NCBI GenBank assembly: GCA_964468745.1
Contig: CAYXVY010000140.1
Location: 1-64,000 of the forward strand
Origin: JACPRB01 sp964468745
Lineage (GTDB): Bacteria > Planctomycetota > MHYJ01 > JACPRB01
DNA length: 64,000 nucleotides
Direction: 5' to 3'
The translations under genes and the position numbers were made by a program. A model generated the notes under the pieces. The model saw only the letters and a program-made list of their open reading frames with translations. It did no database searches and was not told the DNA's origin. Positions 1 to 8,446 of the stretch are shown here, piece by piece; within the stretch, counting starts at the first letter, position 1; each line of letters begins with the position of its first letter.

Positions 1-1
1 C

Positions 2-643
2 GTGTGCGGCACGGACTTCATTGAGACGAACCTGGGTGTCGTCCTTGACGAACTGGTTGAACCTCGAAAACCGTTCGCGGGGGGACGCCTCCTCCCACGC
101 GGCCTGCTCCGTGAGCGCCCCGCGTGCGCCGCGCGCGCCGATCTCGTCGTCCTCACGCGTTGCGACCAGGCCACCTCGGGCGATCTTGCCGCGCTGCGCG
201 ACCGCTTCGACCGCATCGTGAAACCGATGATCGAGACCGTCCACCGCCCCGTCTCGGTGCGCACGCTCTGGAACAAGAAGCGGCAGAACCTGGAATGGCT
301 CCGCGGCCGGCGGCTCTCCGCCTTCTGCGGCATCGGCAACCCCGACGCCTTCCGCCGCACGCTCGAATCCCTGGGCGCCGAGATCGTGAAGTTTCGCGCG
401 TTCGTCGACCACCACCCGTACTCCGCGCAGGACGTCCGCCAGCTCAACGTCGAGGCGCAGGAATTCATGGCGCACGGTCTCATCACCACCGAGAAGGACG
501 CCACGAAGCTGAGCGCAGACGCGTTCGATCTGCCGCTCGCCGCGCTGCGCGTCGAGATGGAGGTGACACGCGGGGACGAGCGGCTGGAGTCGCACCTGCG
601 CGCGCTGACGCAGGAAGCCACCCCCGTGGGTGCGCTGCAGTAG
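2..643 (+). CDS. lpxK: Tetraacyldisaccharide 4'-kinase, C-terminal part (cut by window edge)
   Basis: LpxK phosphorylates the 4' position of the lipid A disaccharide precursor at the inner face of the cytoplasmic membrane. The visible 213 residues match the C-terminal two thirds of the family (about 320-350 aa): GGRLLPRGLLRE, the ADLVVLTRCD strand, and AFCGIGNPDAFRRTL, then LITTEKDATKL. The N-terminal P-loop half lies outside the window, so the apparent GTG at position 2 is not a real start. The stop overlaps the GTG of the following acyltransferase by one base (TAGTG), pointing to translational coupling in a lipid A operon. The first dozen residues fit the family poorly, which may reflect an edge or assembly effect. 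Confidence 0.85.
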   Translation: MCGTDFIETNLGVVLDELVEPRKPFAGGRLLPRGLLRERPACAARADLVVLTRCDQATSGDLAALRDRFDRIVKPMIETVHRPVSVRTLWNKKRQNLEWLRGRRLSAFCGIGNPDAFRRTLESLGAEIVKFRAFVDHHPYSAQDVRQLNVEAQEFMAHGLITTEKDATKLSADAFDLPLAALRVEMEVTRGDERLESHLRALTQEATPVGALQ

Positions 644-1593
644 TGGCCGCGTTTAAACTCCGCCGGTTCCCGCCGGTCCAGATCGCCATCTACCTTGCGG
701 TCCGGGCGGCGAGCGCGGTCGTCTGCATGCTGCCGGCGCGTACGCTCGCGACCCTCGGCCGATTCATCGGACGCTCGCTCTACCTCATTCATCCGCGCCG
801 TCGACTCGCCGCCGAGCAGGTGGCCGCCGCAGACGGCATGCCGCGCGACCCGGCCGCCGTCGATCGCATCGTGCGGGGAATGTACGAGCACATCGGCCTG
901 ATGGCCGTCGAGATGCTCATCATGCCGCGCCTGCTGAAGGGCGGCGAACTCGCTCGTCGCACGATCATCGAGGGGAAGGACGTCCTCGACCGGCTGCTCG
1001 AGCGCAAGCGAGGGGTCATCGTCGTCCTCGGTCACCAGATGAACTGGGAGTGGGGCGGCGTCGCCAGCACGCGCGCGGGCATCCCGCTCAACTCCGTCTA
1101 CCGGCCGATCGAGAATCCATACATCGACCGCTTCCTCAACCGCTTCCGGCAGCTCGCGGGGCAGAAGGTGCTCTCGAAGTACGAACCCGCCGCCGCCTAC
1201 GCGGAGATCCTGCGACGCAACGAGATCCTGGTGCTTCTGGCCGACCAGGACGCGCACGCCGACGGGATCTTCGTGCCGTACTTCGGACGGCCCGCGTCGA
1301 CCGCGAAAGGCCCCGCGCTCTTTGCGTTGCGGCAGCGGGTGCCGATCGTCTGCTGCGAGATCTGGCGGGACCCCGACGGCACGCATCACGTGCGCTACGG
1401 CGATCCGATCGAACCCGACGAATTCGGCGGCGGCAAGGAGGGCGTGAAGCGCCTGACCGCCGCGTACGTGCGGCGCATCGAGGAGTACGTGCGGCGGCAT
1501 CCGGAGCAGTGGGTGTGGCTCCACAGAAGGTGGAAATCACAACCGCCCGCCGACCAGGGGGCGCCGGAGGCGGTCGCGTCTCTGCTACGATAA
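643..1593 (+). CDS. LpxL/HtrB-family lipid A acyltransferase, copy 1
   Basis: This family transfers an acyl chain to Kdo-lipid A or a related acceptor at the inner membrane. The 316-aa product has the catalytic HX4E motif in GHQMNWEWGG (near residue 128), an N-terminal hydrophobic segment around residues 10-30, and the typical VLLADQDA and VPYFGRPASTAKGPA blocks followed by a C-terminal PEQWVWLHRRWK. Start GTG 643 was chosen because it overlaps the lpxK stop and begins the conserved LRRFPPVQ sequence; the same frame is open further upstream but that part is out-of-frame lpxK. It is followed after 4 bp by a second paralogue, so the pair probably does the two late acylations. Which acceptor position each one uses cannot be read from sequence. 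Confidence 0.88.
   Translation: MAAFKLRRFPPVQIAIYLAVRAASAVVCMLPARTLATLGRFIGRSLYLIHPRRRLAAEQVAAADGMPRDPAAVDRIVRGMYEHIGLMAVEMLIMPRLLKGGELARRTIIEGKDVLDRLLERKRGVIVVLGHQMNWEWGGVASTRAGIPLNSVYRPIENPYIDRFLNRFRQLAGQKVLSKYEPAAAYAEILRRNEILVLLADQDAHADGIFVPYFGRPASTAKGPALFALRQRVPIVCCEIWRDPDGTHHVRYGDPIEPDEFGGGKEGVKRLTAAYVRRIEEYVRRHPEQWVWLHRRWKSQPPADQGAPEAVASLLR
1586..1591 (+). promoter_or_regulatory. Possible -10 box (TACGAT) 6 nt before the 1598 start
   Basis: A TANNNT hexamer ends six bases before the ATG of the second acyltransferase, overlapping the stop region of the first gene. This is the spacing seen at many other genes in the window. No good -35 is visible, so this may be only an internal promoter or chance. 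Confidence 0.35.
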
Positions 1594-1597
1594 GCCG

Positions 1598-2560
1598 ATG
1601 GCCGGCCTGCGACTGCGGCGACTGAAGCCCGTCCAGCTTCTCGTCTACGTCCTCTTCCGCACCGCCGTCGCGACCGTCTGCATGTTCCCGCCGCACTGGG
1701 CGCGGCGCATTGGCCGGTTCATCGGGCGGCTCTTTCACATGATCGACGTGCGCCGGCGCGCCGTCACGAGACGAAATCTCACGCACGCCGGCATGATGCC
1801 GAAAGACTCGCGCGCGCAGTCCCGGCTGGTCCGCCGCGTCTTCGAGAATCTCGGCATCAGCGCGGCGGAGAATTTGATGCTCCCGCGCATGATCGGGAGC
1901 CCGACGTTTCTCGAGCACACGCGCTTCGAGGACCTCGACATCGTCGACCGTGTGATCGCGCAGGGGCGCGGCACCATCGTCACGATCGCCCACCTCGGCA
2001 ACTGGGAGTGGATCGGCCTGTCCGTGTGCATGCGCGGCTACGCGCTGCGCTCAATCGCGCGCCCGATCGACAACCCGTACGTCGAGCGCTGGCTGAGCGG
2101 CTTCCGCACCCTGACCGGCCAGCGGATCATCGTGAAATTCGGCGCGATGCGCGCCATGGTGGACGTGCTCAAGCGAAACGAGATCCTCGTGATCCTCGCG
2201 GACCAGGACGCGCGCGAGAGCGGCGTGATGGCCCCGTTCTTCGGGCATCCCGCAATGACCGTGAAGAGCCCCGCGCTCCTGTCGCTGCGCTACGGTTCGC
2301 CGATCGTACCCGTCAACATCTGGCGCGACGACGCCGGCCTCCACCACGTGAAAATCACGCCGCCGCTCGCGACGCCGCAGGGCGTGTCGCACGACGACGC
2401 GGTGCGCCTCCTCTCGACGGCGCTCAACGCGCGCTTCGAGGAGTTCATCCGCGAACACCCCGCGCAATGGATGTGGGTGCATCCGCGATGGAAGCACGCG
2501 CAGCGAGCGGAGCGTCAGGGAACGGCGAAAGAGCCGGAGCTCTCAACTTCGCCCGAGTGA
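1598..2560 (+). CDS. LpxL/HtrB-family lipid A acyltransferase, copy 2
   Basis: A 320-aa paralogue of the preceding gene with the same layout: N-terminal hydrophobic segment, catalytic HX4E in AHLGNWEWIG (near residue 131), then ILADQDARESGV, PFFGHPAMTVKSPALL and C-terminal PAQWMWVHPRWK. It should act on the lipid A precursor at the inner membrane. The ATG lies 4 bp after the previous stop. A possible -10 (TACGAT) sits just before it. The tail after the last conserved block (about 20 residues) is polar and not conserved. It is the last gene of the rightward lipid A group; the next genes are on the opposite strand. Confidence 0.88.
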   Translation: MAGLRLRRLKPVQLLVYVLFRTAVATVCMFPPHWARRIGRFIGRLFHMIDVRRRAVTRRNLTHAGMMPKDSRAQSRLVRRVFENLGISAAENLMLPRMIGSPTFLEHTRFEDLDIVDRVIAQGRGTIVTIAHLGNWEWIGLSVCMRGYALRSIARPIDNPYVERWLSGFRTLTGQRIIVKFGAMRAMVDVLKRNEILVILADQDARESGVMAPFFGHPAMTVKSPALLSLRYGSPIVPVNIWRDDAGLHHVKITPPLATPQGVSHDDAVRLLSTALNARFEEFIREHPAQWMWVHPRWKHAQRAERQGTAKEPELSTSPE

Positions 2561-2600
2561 ATCCACGATCAGGAAAGACAGTCCGACGCGGATCGTGGAT
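2561..2600. terminator. Inverted repeat between convergent genes, possible bidirectional terminator
   Basis: ATCCACGATC at 2561-2570 is perfectly complementary to GATCGTGGAT at 2591-2600 (10-bp stem, 20-nt loop). It fills the gap between the convergent acyltransferase and STAS genes. There is no T-run, so factor-independent termination is not assured. Confidence 0.4.
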
Positions 2601-2606
2601 CGAGGA

Positions 2607-2954
2607 TTACTTGAGGGCCTTGACCGCCTCTTCGCGGCTGTCTTTGAAGGTGAAGATCTGCGACAGGCCGAGCAGGTCGAACACTTCCTTCACGTTCGGG
2701 CTGGGCTTCATCAGGATGATGTTCCCATCGTTCTCCTGCGCAGTCCCGATCGCCCCGATGAAGACGCCGGCGCCGGCGCTGGAGATGTAGTCCAGACCCG
2801 ACAGGTCGATGGCGAGCCGGTACGTCCCGGCCTCGAAGAGGTCGTTGATCGTCTTCTCGAGCTCTTCGTACGTGTGAGCGTCGAGAAATCCCCGCACGGT
2901 CAGGATGATCAGACCGTCGGGCAGTTTCTCTTTCAGGATCTGGAACGCTGGCAT
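2607..2954 (-). CDS. STAS-domain anti-sigma factor antagonist (RsbV/SpoIIAA-like)
   Basis: STAS antagonists bind their anti-sigma partner when unphosphorylated and are switched off by phosphorylation of a conserved Ser. The 115-aa protein is a single STAS domain: an IILTVRGFLDAHTYEELE strand-helix unit near residues 16-33 and the phosphoacceptor loop LSGLDYISSAGAGVF near residues 51-65, where the second S of SSAG is the expected site. It lies 38 bp downstream of an RsbW-like kinase gene and behind a SpoIIE-type phosphatase, so the three form a complete partner-switching set on the minus strand. No sigma factor gene is adjacent, so the output target is unknown. Confidence 0.9.
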   Translation of the reverse strand: MPAFQILKEKLPDGLIILTVRGFLDAHTYEELEKTINDLFEAGTYRLAIDLSGLDYISSAGAGVFIGAIGTAQENDGNIILMKPSPNVKEVFDLLGLSQIFTFKDSREEAVKALK

Positions 2955-2992
2955 GCCTTTTCTTCGCTATCTCTCTCTCGCGGGGCGCAAAT

Positions 2993-3418
2993 CTACTTTG
3001 TGTACTTCACGAGTGTCAATTCGTTTTTGACTCCGTCTTTGAAGCGGTACCGCACCTCGTCCATGATCTGCCGCATAAGGAAGATCCCGAGGCCCTTCTT
3101 GCGCCCCATCTTCATGTGCTTGCCCATGTCGGGGTTCGGCACCGCCTCGGGATTGAACACGCGGCCGCTGTCCCGGATCACGACCTTCAACTGCGTCTCC
3201 TCGCAATCGATCTCGATCTCGATCAGCCCCTCGATCCCCGGCTCGTAGCCGTGCTCGATGATATTCGTAACCGCCTCGTCCACGGCGAGGATGATCTTGT
3301 TCTCATCCTCCCGCGTGACGCGGCTCTGCTTGATCATCCGACTGATGAAATCCCGAACGACAATGAGATACTTCGTGTCGTTCGTGACGACCAGCTTGTC
3401 CTTCAAGGTCTGACCCAT
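2993..3418 (-). CDS. RsbW/SpoIIAB-like serine kinase, anti-sigma type (HATPase_c)
   Basis: A 141-aa GHKL ATPase of the anti-sigma type. The N-box is ILAVDEAVTNIIEHGY (about residues 43-58), the G1 region VVIRDSGRVFNP (about 84-95), and a glycine-rich lid KKGLGIFLMRQIMDEV (about 111-126). Such proteins bind ATP, phosphorylate the STAS antagonist and sequester a sigma factor or another partner. The gene sits between the phosphatase (85 bp upstream) and the STAS gene (38 bp downstream). The start ATG 3418 begins the family-typical short N-terminus. It could regulate something other than a sigma factor, as in many non-Firmicute systems. Confidence 0.88.
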   Translation of the reverse strand: MGQTLKDKLVVTNDTKYLIVVRDFISRMIKQSRVTREDENKIILAVDEAVTNIIEHGYEPGIEGLIEIEIDCEETQLKVVIRDSGRVFNPEAVPNPDMGKHMKMGRKKGLGIFLMRQIMDEVRYRFKDGVKNELTLVKYTK

Positions 3419-3503
3419 TTCAATCCCTGCCTACCCGGTGCCTTTCCTTTTCCTCTAGCCTCTCCCGGGACAGCGGGACTGCCCAACACAACACAACACA
3501 AGG

Positions 3504-5600
3504 TTACTGCGCGACGTCTCCCGACTGCGTTCCGAGGAACCGCACCGTCATGATCGTCATGTCATCGTGCTGCGGCGCGTTCCCCTTGTGATCGTCCAGC
3601 GACTTCACCAGCATGTTCAGCATCTGGTTCGACTCGCGCGTCGCCAGCTTCTGAACCAGCGCCTCGAAGCGCTTGTCGCCGTACTCCTCGTTCTTCTCGT
3701 TCATCGCCTCGACGACCCCGTCCGTGTACATCACGAAGCGATCGCCCGGCATCAGCTGCACGGTCTCCTCCGTGATGTTGCGCTCGAACAACGGTCCCTT
3801 GTCGAACCCCAAGGCCATCCCCTTCGGATTCACGAGCTCGATCGTGTTCGAGGCCGCCCGCCACAGAACCATCGGGTTGTGCCCCGCGCTCGAGATCGCC
3901 AGCTCGTTCGTCCGCTTGTCCAAAATACCATACATGGCCGTGACGAACATTCCCTTTTTGATGTCCTGCGCGAGCATGTGATTGGCTTTCTTCAGCGTGT
4001 CGGCCGTCGACGTGTTCGCCGCCCGCTCGGCCTCCATCCGGATGAACGCCCGCGCCATCGACATCACCAGCGACCCCGGCACGCCCTTGCCGGAGACGTC
4101 CGCCACGATGAAGCCGCAGTGGTCCTGGTCGATCTCGATGAAGTCGTAATAGTCGCCCCCGACCTCCTTGGAGGGCCGGTAGTAGGCGCTGATGTCGTAC
4201 CCCGGCAGCTTCAACATCTTCTTGGGCACCAGGTTCGCCTGGATCTCCGCGGCGATGCTCAACTCGTGCTCCAGCGCTTTCGCCTCGAGCTCCTGGTTGT
4301 GCGCCGCCTTGAGCGCCTGCGTCATGCGGTTGAACGTGATCGCGAGCTGCCCGATCTCGTCGTTCGACCGCGGCACCGTCTCGTGGTCGAGGTCTCCGTC
4401 CGATACGGCCATGATGTCGTCCATCAGGATCCGCACCGGCTCGCTCACCTTCTCGCTGATCCACCACGCGATCGCCAGGCCCACGATCGCCGCGAGACCA
4501 ACCGAGACGAGGATGATCGTCATCAGCCCGCTCTTGGCGTTCTCGATCTGCTTGAGGCGAAGGATCACGAAGTACTGGAGCTTGTACTCCCCAATGCGCG
4601 TGTTCACGGGCGGGCTGTCCAGCTTGAAGCACCGCACCGCAATGTCCGAGTCCTTCACGTACGCGTCGAAGATGTGCACGTCCCCCACCGTGTGGCGGTT
4701 CGTGTCGCGGTCGAGCATCATCCCGCCGTCCTTGAGCGCGACGCTCTTCGCGACGGAACCCGCCTTGATGTGATTCACGCTGAGCTGCTCGATGGCGCCG
4801 CTCTCGACCAGCTTCGCGCCCTCGGTCTTGAACGGCTGCAGGTCGCCGAACGGGTCGAACAACCCCCGGAAGTCGCGCATGAAGGCTTCGTCGTTGAGCA
4901 TCGCGACCAGCTTTTCCTCCGCGCCCGGGTCGCCCTTGTCCTTGCGGCGCCGCGCGACCTCCCTCAGGAAGTCGGTGGCCCCCTTGCGGCTGGCGGCCCC
5001 CAGCGCCGGCTTGCCCAGCTCGCGGAACTCCTTTTCCAGCACCACGTCCGACAGCAGCTCCTGCCACTTCGGGTCGAACTGCTTGATCAGGGCGTCGATC
5101 TTGATCTCGCGATTGAACGATCCGTACATCGCCGTGATCCAAAACTCCGGATCGATCGACATCATGAGCCGCGTCTGAGCGATCCCCTTCGCGTCGATCT
5201 CCTGGTTGAGCAGGTCCACCGAGCGCGAGTAGACGACGACGAAGATGAGCAGCGTCGTCAGGATGGTGACGCTGGCCATCGAGATCATGATCTTCTGGCG
5301 CAGGCTGAGTCCGGCAAGCTGCTGGTCGCCGCGCACGCGATGCCGTACGTCGGTGACGTCCGCCTCTCCCCCCGACGAGACGATTTCGACCGGTCCCTCG
5401 AGGACCTGCTTCTTCATCGCGATGGTCCTGCGCGTCTTGACGTGCGTCGTCCCCGGGGGGCCCCGGGTTCCGGCGCCGTGCTTTTCGGGGACGGCATGCG
5501 ATGCCGTCGGCTTGGGCGGAACCGCCGGCACCCTTACGGTGCGGCGGGTCGTGCTCGGGATGCCCGGCTTGTGGGGAGGGTTGGTTTCCGGCATCGGCAA
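3504..5600 (-). CDS. Membrane-bound SpoIIE/RsbU-type serine phosphatase with HAMP domain
   Basis: Predicted to dephosphorylate the STAS protein in response to an extracytoplasmic signal. Reading from the N-terminus: a basic, Pro-rich leader; a first membrane helix near residues 104-126; a periplasmic sensor region of about 230 residues with no family I recognise; a second helix (LMTIILVSVGLAAIVGLAIAW); a HAMP linker (VSEPVRILMDDIMAVSDGDL); and a PP2C-like SpoIIE domain with metal-binding motifs VGGDYYDF, VADVSGKG, YTDGVVEA and QHDDMTIMTV. Start 5600 gives 698 aa; an in-frame ATG at 5417 would give 637 aa and removes a low-complexity leader, so the start is uncertain. It heads the phosphatase-kinase-STAS group. 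Confidence 0.88.
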   Translation of the reverse strand: MPMPETNPPHKPGIPSTTRRTVRVPAVPPKPTASHAVPEKHGAGTRGPPGTTHVKTRRTIAMKKQVLEGPVEIVSSGGEADVTDVRHRVRGDQQLAGLSLRQKIMISMASVTILTTLLIFVVVYSRSVDLLNQEIDAKGIAQTRLMMSIDPEFWITAMYGSFNREIKIDALIKQFDPKWQELLSDVVLEKEFRELGKPALGAASRKGATDFLREVARRRKDKGDPGAEEKLVAMLNDEAFMRDFRGLFDPFGDLQPFKTEGAKLVESGAIEQLSVNHIKAGSVAKSVALKDGGMMLDRDTNRHTVGDVHIFDAYVKDSDIAVRCFKLDSPPVNTRIGEYKLQYFVILRLKQIENAKSGLMTIILVSVGLAAIVGLAIAWWISEKVSEPVRILMDDIMAVSDGDLDHETVPRSNDEIGQLAITFNRMTQALKAAHNQELEAKALEHELSIAAEIQANLVPKKMLKLPGYDISAYYRPSKEVGGDYYDFIEIDQDHCGFIVADVSGKGVPGSLVMSMARAFIRMEAERAANTSTADTLKKANHMLAQDIKKGMFVTAMYGILDKRTNELAISSAGHNPMVLWRAASNTIELVNPKGMALGFDKGPLFERNITEETVQLMPGDRFVMYTDGVVEAMNEKNEEYGDKRFEALVQKLATRESNQMLNMLVKSLDDHKGNAPQHDDMTIMTVRFLGTQSGDVAQ

Positions 5601-5640
5601 CCCAGATTCTACAGCCGTTTACAGGGTCTAAACCAATCAA

Positions 5641-5791
5641 AATCCCGATCCCAATCCCGATCACGGAGTGGGCCTCAGAGTGCTGCAGGCAACCGGACAG
5701 CCGGGGGCTCTGGCGGGGCGCGGAACGCGCGGAGTATGGGCGAGGTGGGAAGGCCGCGATCGTGATTGGGATCGGGATCGGGATCGGGATC
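5641..5791. repeat. Inverted GGGATC-rich intergenic repeat
   Basis: The gap between the phosphatase and pgsA is bounded by arms built of GGGATC/GATCCC units. The left arm (5641-5664) reads as the reverse complement of most of the right arm (5758-5791, four GGGATC-type units). The inner 93 bases hold no ORF I believe. Looks like a dispersed palindromic element, not a gene. Confidence 0.6.
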
Positions 5792-5792
5792 T

Positions 5793-6359
5793 CTACTTCC
5801 TGAACACCCTGACGGCTTCCCGAACGTAGACGATCCCGGACAGCAGCGTCGCGGCAGCCGCCGCCCACACGCTGATCTTCACGAACCCCATGCACCACGG
5901 CACCCCGATCGCGTGCGCCGGATAGATGAGCGCCGCCCCCGCGAGGACGTCCTGCAGGAACGCCTTGATCTTCCCCCACCAGTTCGCGGGGAATGGGATC
6001 CCCTTCGCCTCCGCCGCCGCGCGGATCCCCGTGACGACGAACTCGCGCACGACGATGATCACGATCACCCACGCCGGAATCAGCTGCGCGATCACCTCGA
6101 TCCGCTGCGTCAGGATGAGCACGCCGCACACCGTGATCTTGTCCACCATCGGGTCGGCGATCCGGCCGATCTCCGAGATCTCGCCGTACCGCCGCGCCGC
6201 CCACCCGTCGAGCGCGTCACTGATCGCCACGACAAGGTAGAGCACGTAGCAGACGACGAGCAGCGTGTGCTTCTCCGGCCCGTCCACCGGCACCAGCAGC
6301 CCGAAGAGCACCAGCGACAGCAGGAAGCGGGCAAGAGTGATCTTGTTTGCGAGCGTCAT
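5793..6359 (-). CDS. pgsA: CDP-diacylglycerol--glycerol-3-phosphate 3-phosphatidyltransferase
   Basis: PgsA makes phosphatidylglycerol phosphate, the committed step to phosphatidylglycerol, in the inner membrane. The 188-aa length is normal for the family. The CDP-alcohol phosphotransferase signature DGX2ARX8GX3DX3D is intact (DGWAARRYGEISEIGRIADP, then MVD, about residues 51-74), followed by several membrane helices. It starts MTLANKITLARFLLS, a typical PgsA N-terminus. It lies downstream of rimO on the minus strand, separated by 51 bp containing a small palindrome. The neighbouring rimO and stress-switch genes do not share its pathway. Confidence 0.92.
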   Translation of the reverse strand: MTLANKITLARFLLSLVLFGLLVPVDGPEKHTLLVVCYVLYLVVAISDALDGWAARRYGEISEIGRIADPMVDKITVCGVLILTQRIEVIAQLIPAWVIVIIVVREFVVTGIRAAAEAKGIPFPANWWGKIKAFLQDVLAGAALIYPAHAIGVPWCMGFVKISVWAAAAATLLSGIVYVREAVRVFRK

Positions 6360-6375
6360 TCCCTGTTTTGAGTCA

Positions 6376-6417
6376 TGAGTGTTGAGTTATGAGCCGCTAC
6401 TCAGAACTCATCACTCA
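6376..6417. repeat. TGAGT-type palindrome between rimO and pgsA
   Basis: The 18-base arm at 6376-6393 (built on TGAGT/TGAG words) pairs imperfectly with 6400-6417. It overlaps the last codons of rimO by 7 bp. May be a terminator-like or dispersed REP-like element. Confidence 0.45.
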
Positions 6418-7787
6418 CAACCAATCAGATCGCCGACGAGATCATACTGACGGAATCCAGTCACACGTGCTCGTGCGATCGAACCCTCAGATACCGAGTT
6501 TCCATGGAGGGCGATCACGGGGTCAATTTCCGGCGCGTCCCCGTACGTCCGCCCCTCCCACGTCCGCGCGTTGATCTTCCGTTCGACGAGCACCGGCACC
6601 TCGCGTCCGACCCACGAGCGATTGTGCGCATAGGCGATCGTCTGCTGGAGCCGCATCAGCTTGTCCATGCGGCGCAGCTTCTCCGGCTCGGCGATGTGCC
6701 CGTCGAGCCCGTCCGCATGCGACCCCGGCTCGCGCGAGAACGCGAACGCCCCGAGCCGCTCGAACTTCATCACCTCGAGGTCGGCGAGCATCCCGTCGAA
6801 GTCCTCTTCCGTCTCGCCGGGGAAGCCGACGATGACCGTCGTGCGCAACACGAGCCCGGGGATGCCCGCGCGGAGCTTCGAGATCAGCTCCTTCTGCTTC
6901 TCCTCCGTGATCCCGCGCCGCATCAACCGCAGCACGCGCTCCCGCGTGTGCTGGATCGGCATGTCCATGTACTTCACGACCTTCGGCAGCCGCGCGACGG
7001 TCTCGATCAGCCGGTCGGTCACGAACGTGGGATAACAATACAGGAGACGGAGCCAGTCGATCCCCTCCACGTCGCTCAGCTTCTCGAGCAGCTCGTCGAG
7101 GCACAGCTTGCGATAGAGGTCGAGCCCGTAGTTCGTCGTGTCCTGCGCGATGAGGTTGAGCTCGCGGCACCCGTCCTTCGCGAGTTCCTGCGCCTCGCCG
7201 AGAATCGCCTCGATCGGCTTTGAGCGGAACTTCCCGCGGATTTGCGGGATGACGCAGAACGAGCATGTGTGATTGCACCCCTCGGAGAGGCGCAGGTAGG
7301 CGGTGTGCCGCGCTGTCAGGCGGAAGCGGTCGCGGTCGATCTCGTACTTCGGGAGGTCCGACGAGACCAGGTTGACTTTGCGCTTGCCGACCTTCGCCAG
7401 GACGGTCTGGCACACGTCGGCAATCTTCTCTCGGTTGGTAATCCCAAGCACCGCGTCGACATCCGGGAGTCGCTTCTCGAATTCGGGGCCGTAGCGCTGC
7501 GGGAGGCAGCCGGCGACGACAACCGCGCGCAGCTTGCCGCGCTTCTTCAGATCGACCATCTTGTCGATCGTCTCCATCGACTCGCGCTCGCTCGCCTGCA
7601 GGAATCCGCACGTGTTGACGACGACGACGTCCGAGTCCTCGTACCGCGAGCAGATCGTGAATCCCGACTGCGCGAGGTGCCCGAGCAGCACTTCGCTGTC
7701 GATCAGGTTCTTCGCGCAGCCGAGGCTGACGAAGGAAACCCGGGGACCTGTCCCGAGCGCAGTCGAGGGGGCCGTTTCGGTGGTCAA
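6411..7787 (-). CDS. rimO: Ribosomal protein uS12 methylthiotransferase (radical SAM)
   Basis: RimO adds a methylthio group to the conserved Asp of ribosomal protein S12 using two [4Fe-4S] clusters. The 458-aa product has the UPF0004 N-terminal domain (VSFVSLGCAKNLIDSEVLL, with further Cys in VVNTCGFL and VVAGCLPQR), the radical-SAM motif CNHTCSFC followed by VIPQIRGKFRS, and a C-terminal TRAM domain. I place the start at TTG 7787 because a TATAAT box ends 9 nt upstream with a TTGCCC -35 at 18 bp; the longer open frame upstream encodes non-conserved, basic sequence. MiaB is the main alternative, but the SLGCAKNLIDSE signature favours RimO. Confidence 0.93.
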   Translation of the reverse strand: MTTETAPSTALGTGPRVSFVSLGCAKNLIDSEVLLGHLAQSGFTICSRYEDSDVVVVNTCGFLQASERESMETIDKMVDLKKRGKLRAVVVAGCLPQRYGPEFEKRLPDVDAVLGITNREKIADVCQTVLAKVGKRKVNLVSSDLPKYEIDRDRFRLTARHTAYLRLSEGCNHTCSFCVIPQIRGKFRSKPIEAILGEAQELAKDGCRELNLIAQDTTNYGLDLYRKLCLDELLEKLSDVEGIDWLRLLYCYPTFVTDRLIETVARLPKVVKYMDMPIQHTRERVLRLMRRGITEEKQKELISKLRAGIPGLVLRTTVIVGFPGETEEDFDGMLADLEVMKFERLGAFAFSREPGSHADGLDGHIAEPEKLRRMDKLMRLQQTIAYAHNRSWVGREVPVLVERKINARTWEGRTYGDAPEIDPVIALHGNSVSEGSIARARVTGFRQYDLVGDLIGCE

Positions 7788-7796
7788 GGGGGGACG

Positions 7797-7826
7797 ATTA
7801 TAGGGGCGATCGCACGGCGGGGGCAA
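7797..7826 (-). promoter_or_regulatory. rimO promoter, near-leaderless
   Basis: On the minus strand TTGCCC (7826-7821), an 18-bp spacer, then a perfect TATAAT (7802-7797). The -10 ends 9 nt before the TTG start, so the transcript should begin at or within a few bases of the start codon. Confidence 0.7.
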
Positions 7827-7839
7827 CAGGGATGCCCGA

Positions 7840-8439
7840 CTACGCCTTAAACGTGATCCAGCCGTCCTCCTCGACACGCCAGCCGAGATCCCCTGCGTGC
7901 TCCTTGAGGGTTGCAAGGAGACGTCGCGAGGCGGTGTTCTGTCCGGTCCCCACCCGGGCCCCCGTGATGCCGGGCGACCGCGCCGCATACGCGACGAAGT
8001 CCAGAAGCATCATCACCGACAAACCCTGGCCGACATGCGATTCATCTACAGCAACCGAGAAGCCGTGCAGCTTCGTCGCGTGACGCTGAAAAAAGACATG
8101 CCCGAGGACGATGTCCCCCTTTGGGTATATGAAACCGTCGTACCCCCGCCACAGCATGACGCGCCAGAGCAGCGCTCCCGGCATCCAGCGCACCCACCGC
8201 GTCCGGGTATGGAATCGACCGCCCTCCATGGGATGTCGTATGCACGACAGGATGTACTCGCGCACGATTTGAGTCGATCGGCTAACAGGGTCGCTGGCAA
8301 GCCACGGCGGCGGCACCTCAAGCGCATCCGTATCGCGCGCGATCACCTGCCTCGCGAGCCAGCGCACGTCCGCCCGCCCGGGCCCGGCGCACGGGGATCC
8401 GGAAGCATCATCCGCTCGCACTTGGTCCCGCGCAGTCAA
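7840..8439 (-). CDS. GNAT-like N-acyltransferase, substrate unknown
   Basis: A 199-aa protein whose second half looks like a GNAT fold: VLGHVFFQRHATKLHGFSVAV (beta-strand pair), then HVGQGLSVMMLLDFVAYA in the acetyl-CoA loop position (degenerate relative to Q/RxxGxG/A) and a GARVGTGQNTASRRLL helix. Start TTG 8439 is chosen because a TATAAT ends 7 nt before it; the upstream ATG at 8463 would lie inside or before the promoter. The N-terminal 60 residues are not recognisable. It is divergent from the PIG-L-like gene, with two back-to-back promoters in the gap. No pathway can be inferred beyond acyl transfer. Confidence 0.6.
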   Translation of the reverse strand: MTARDQVRADDASGSPCAGPGRADVRWLARQVIARDTDALEVPPPWLASDPVSRSTQIVREYILSCIRHPMEGGRFHTRTRWVRWMPGALLWRVMLWRGYDGFIYPKGDIVLGHVFFQRHATKLHGFSVAVDESHVGQGLSVMMLLDFVAYAARSPGITGARVGTGQNTASRRLLATLKEHAGDLGWRVEEDGWITFKA

Positions 8440-8446
8440 GGGGCGG

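Noticed and set aside
3567..5765. 732-residue plus-strand open frame
   Set aside because: Antisense shadow of the SpoIIE-type phosphatase, which has all its motifs in the minus frame.
3562..6204. 880-residue minus-strand open frame
   Set aside because: Out-of-frame shadow across the phosphatase and pgsA, rich in R/G/A with no family motifs; it spans an intergenic repeat.
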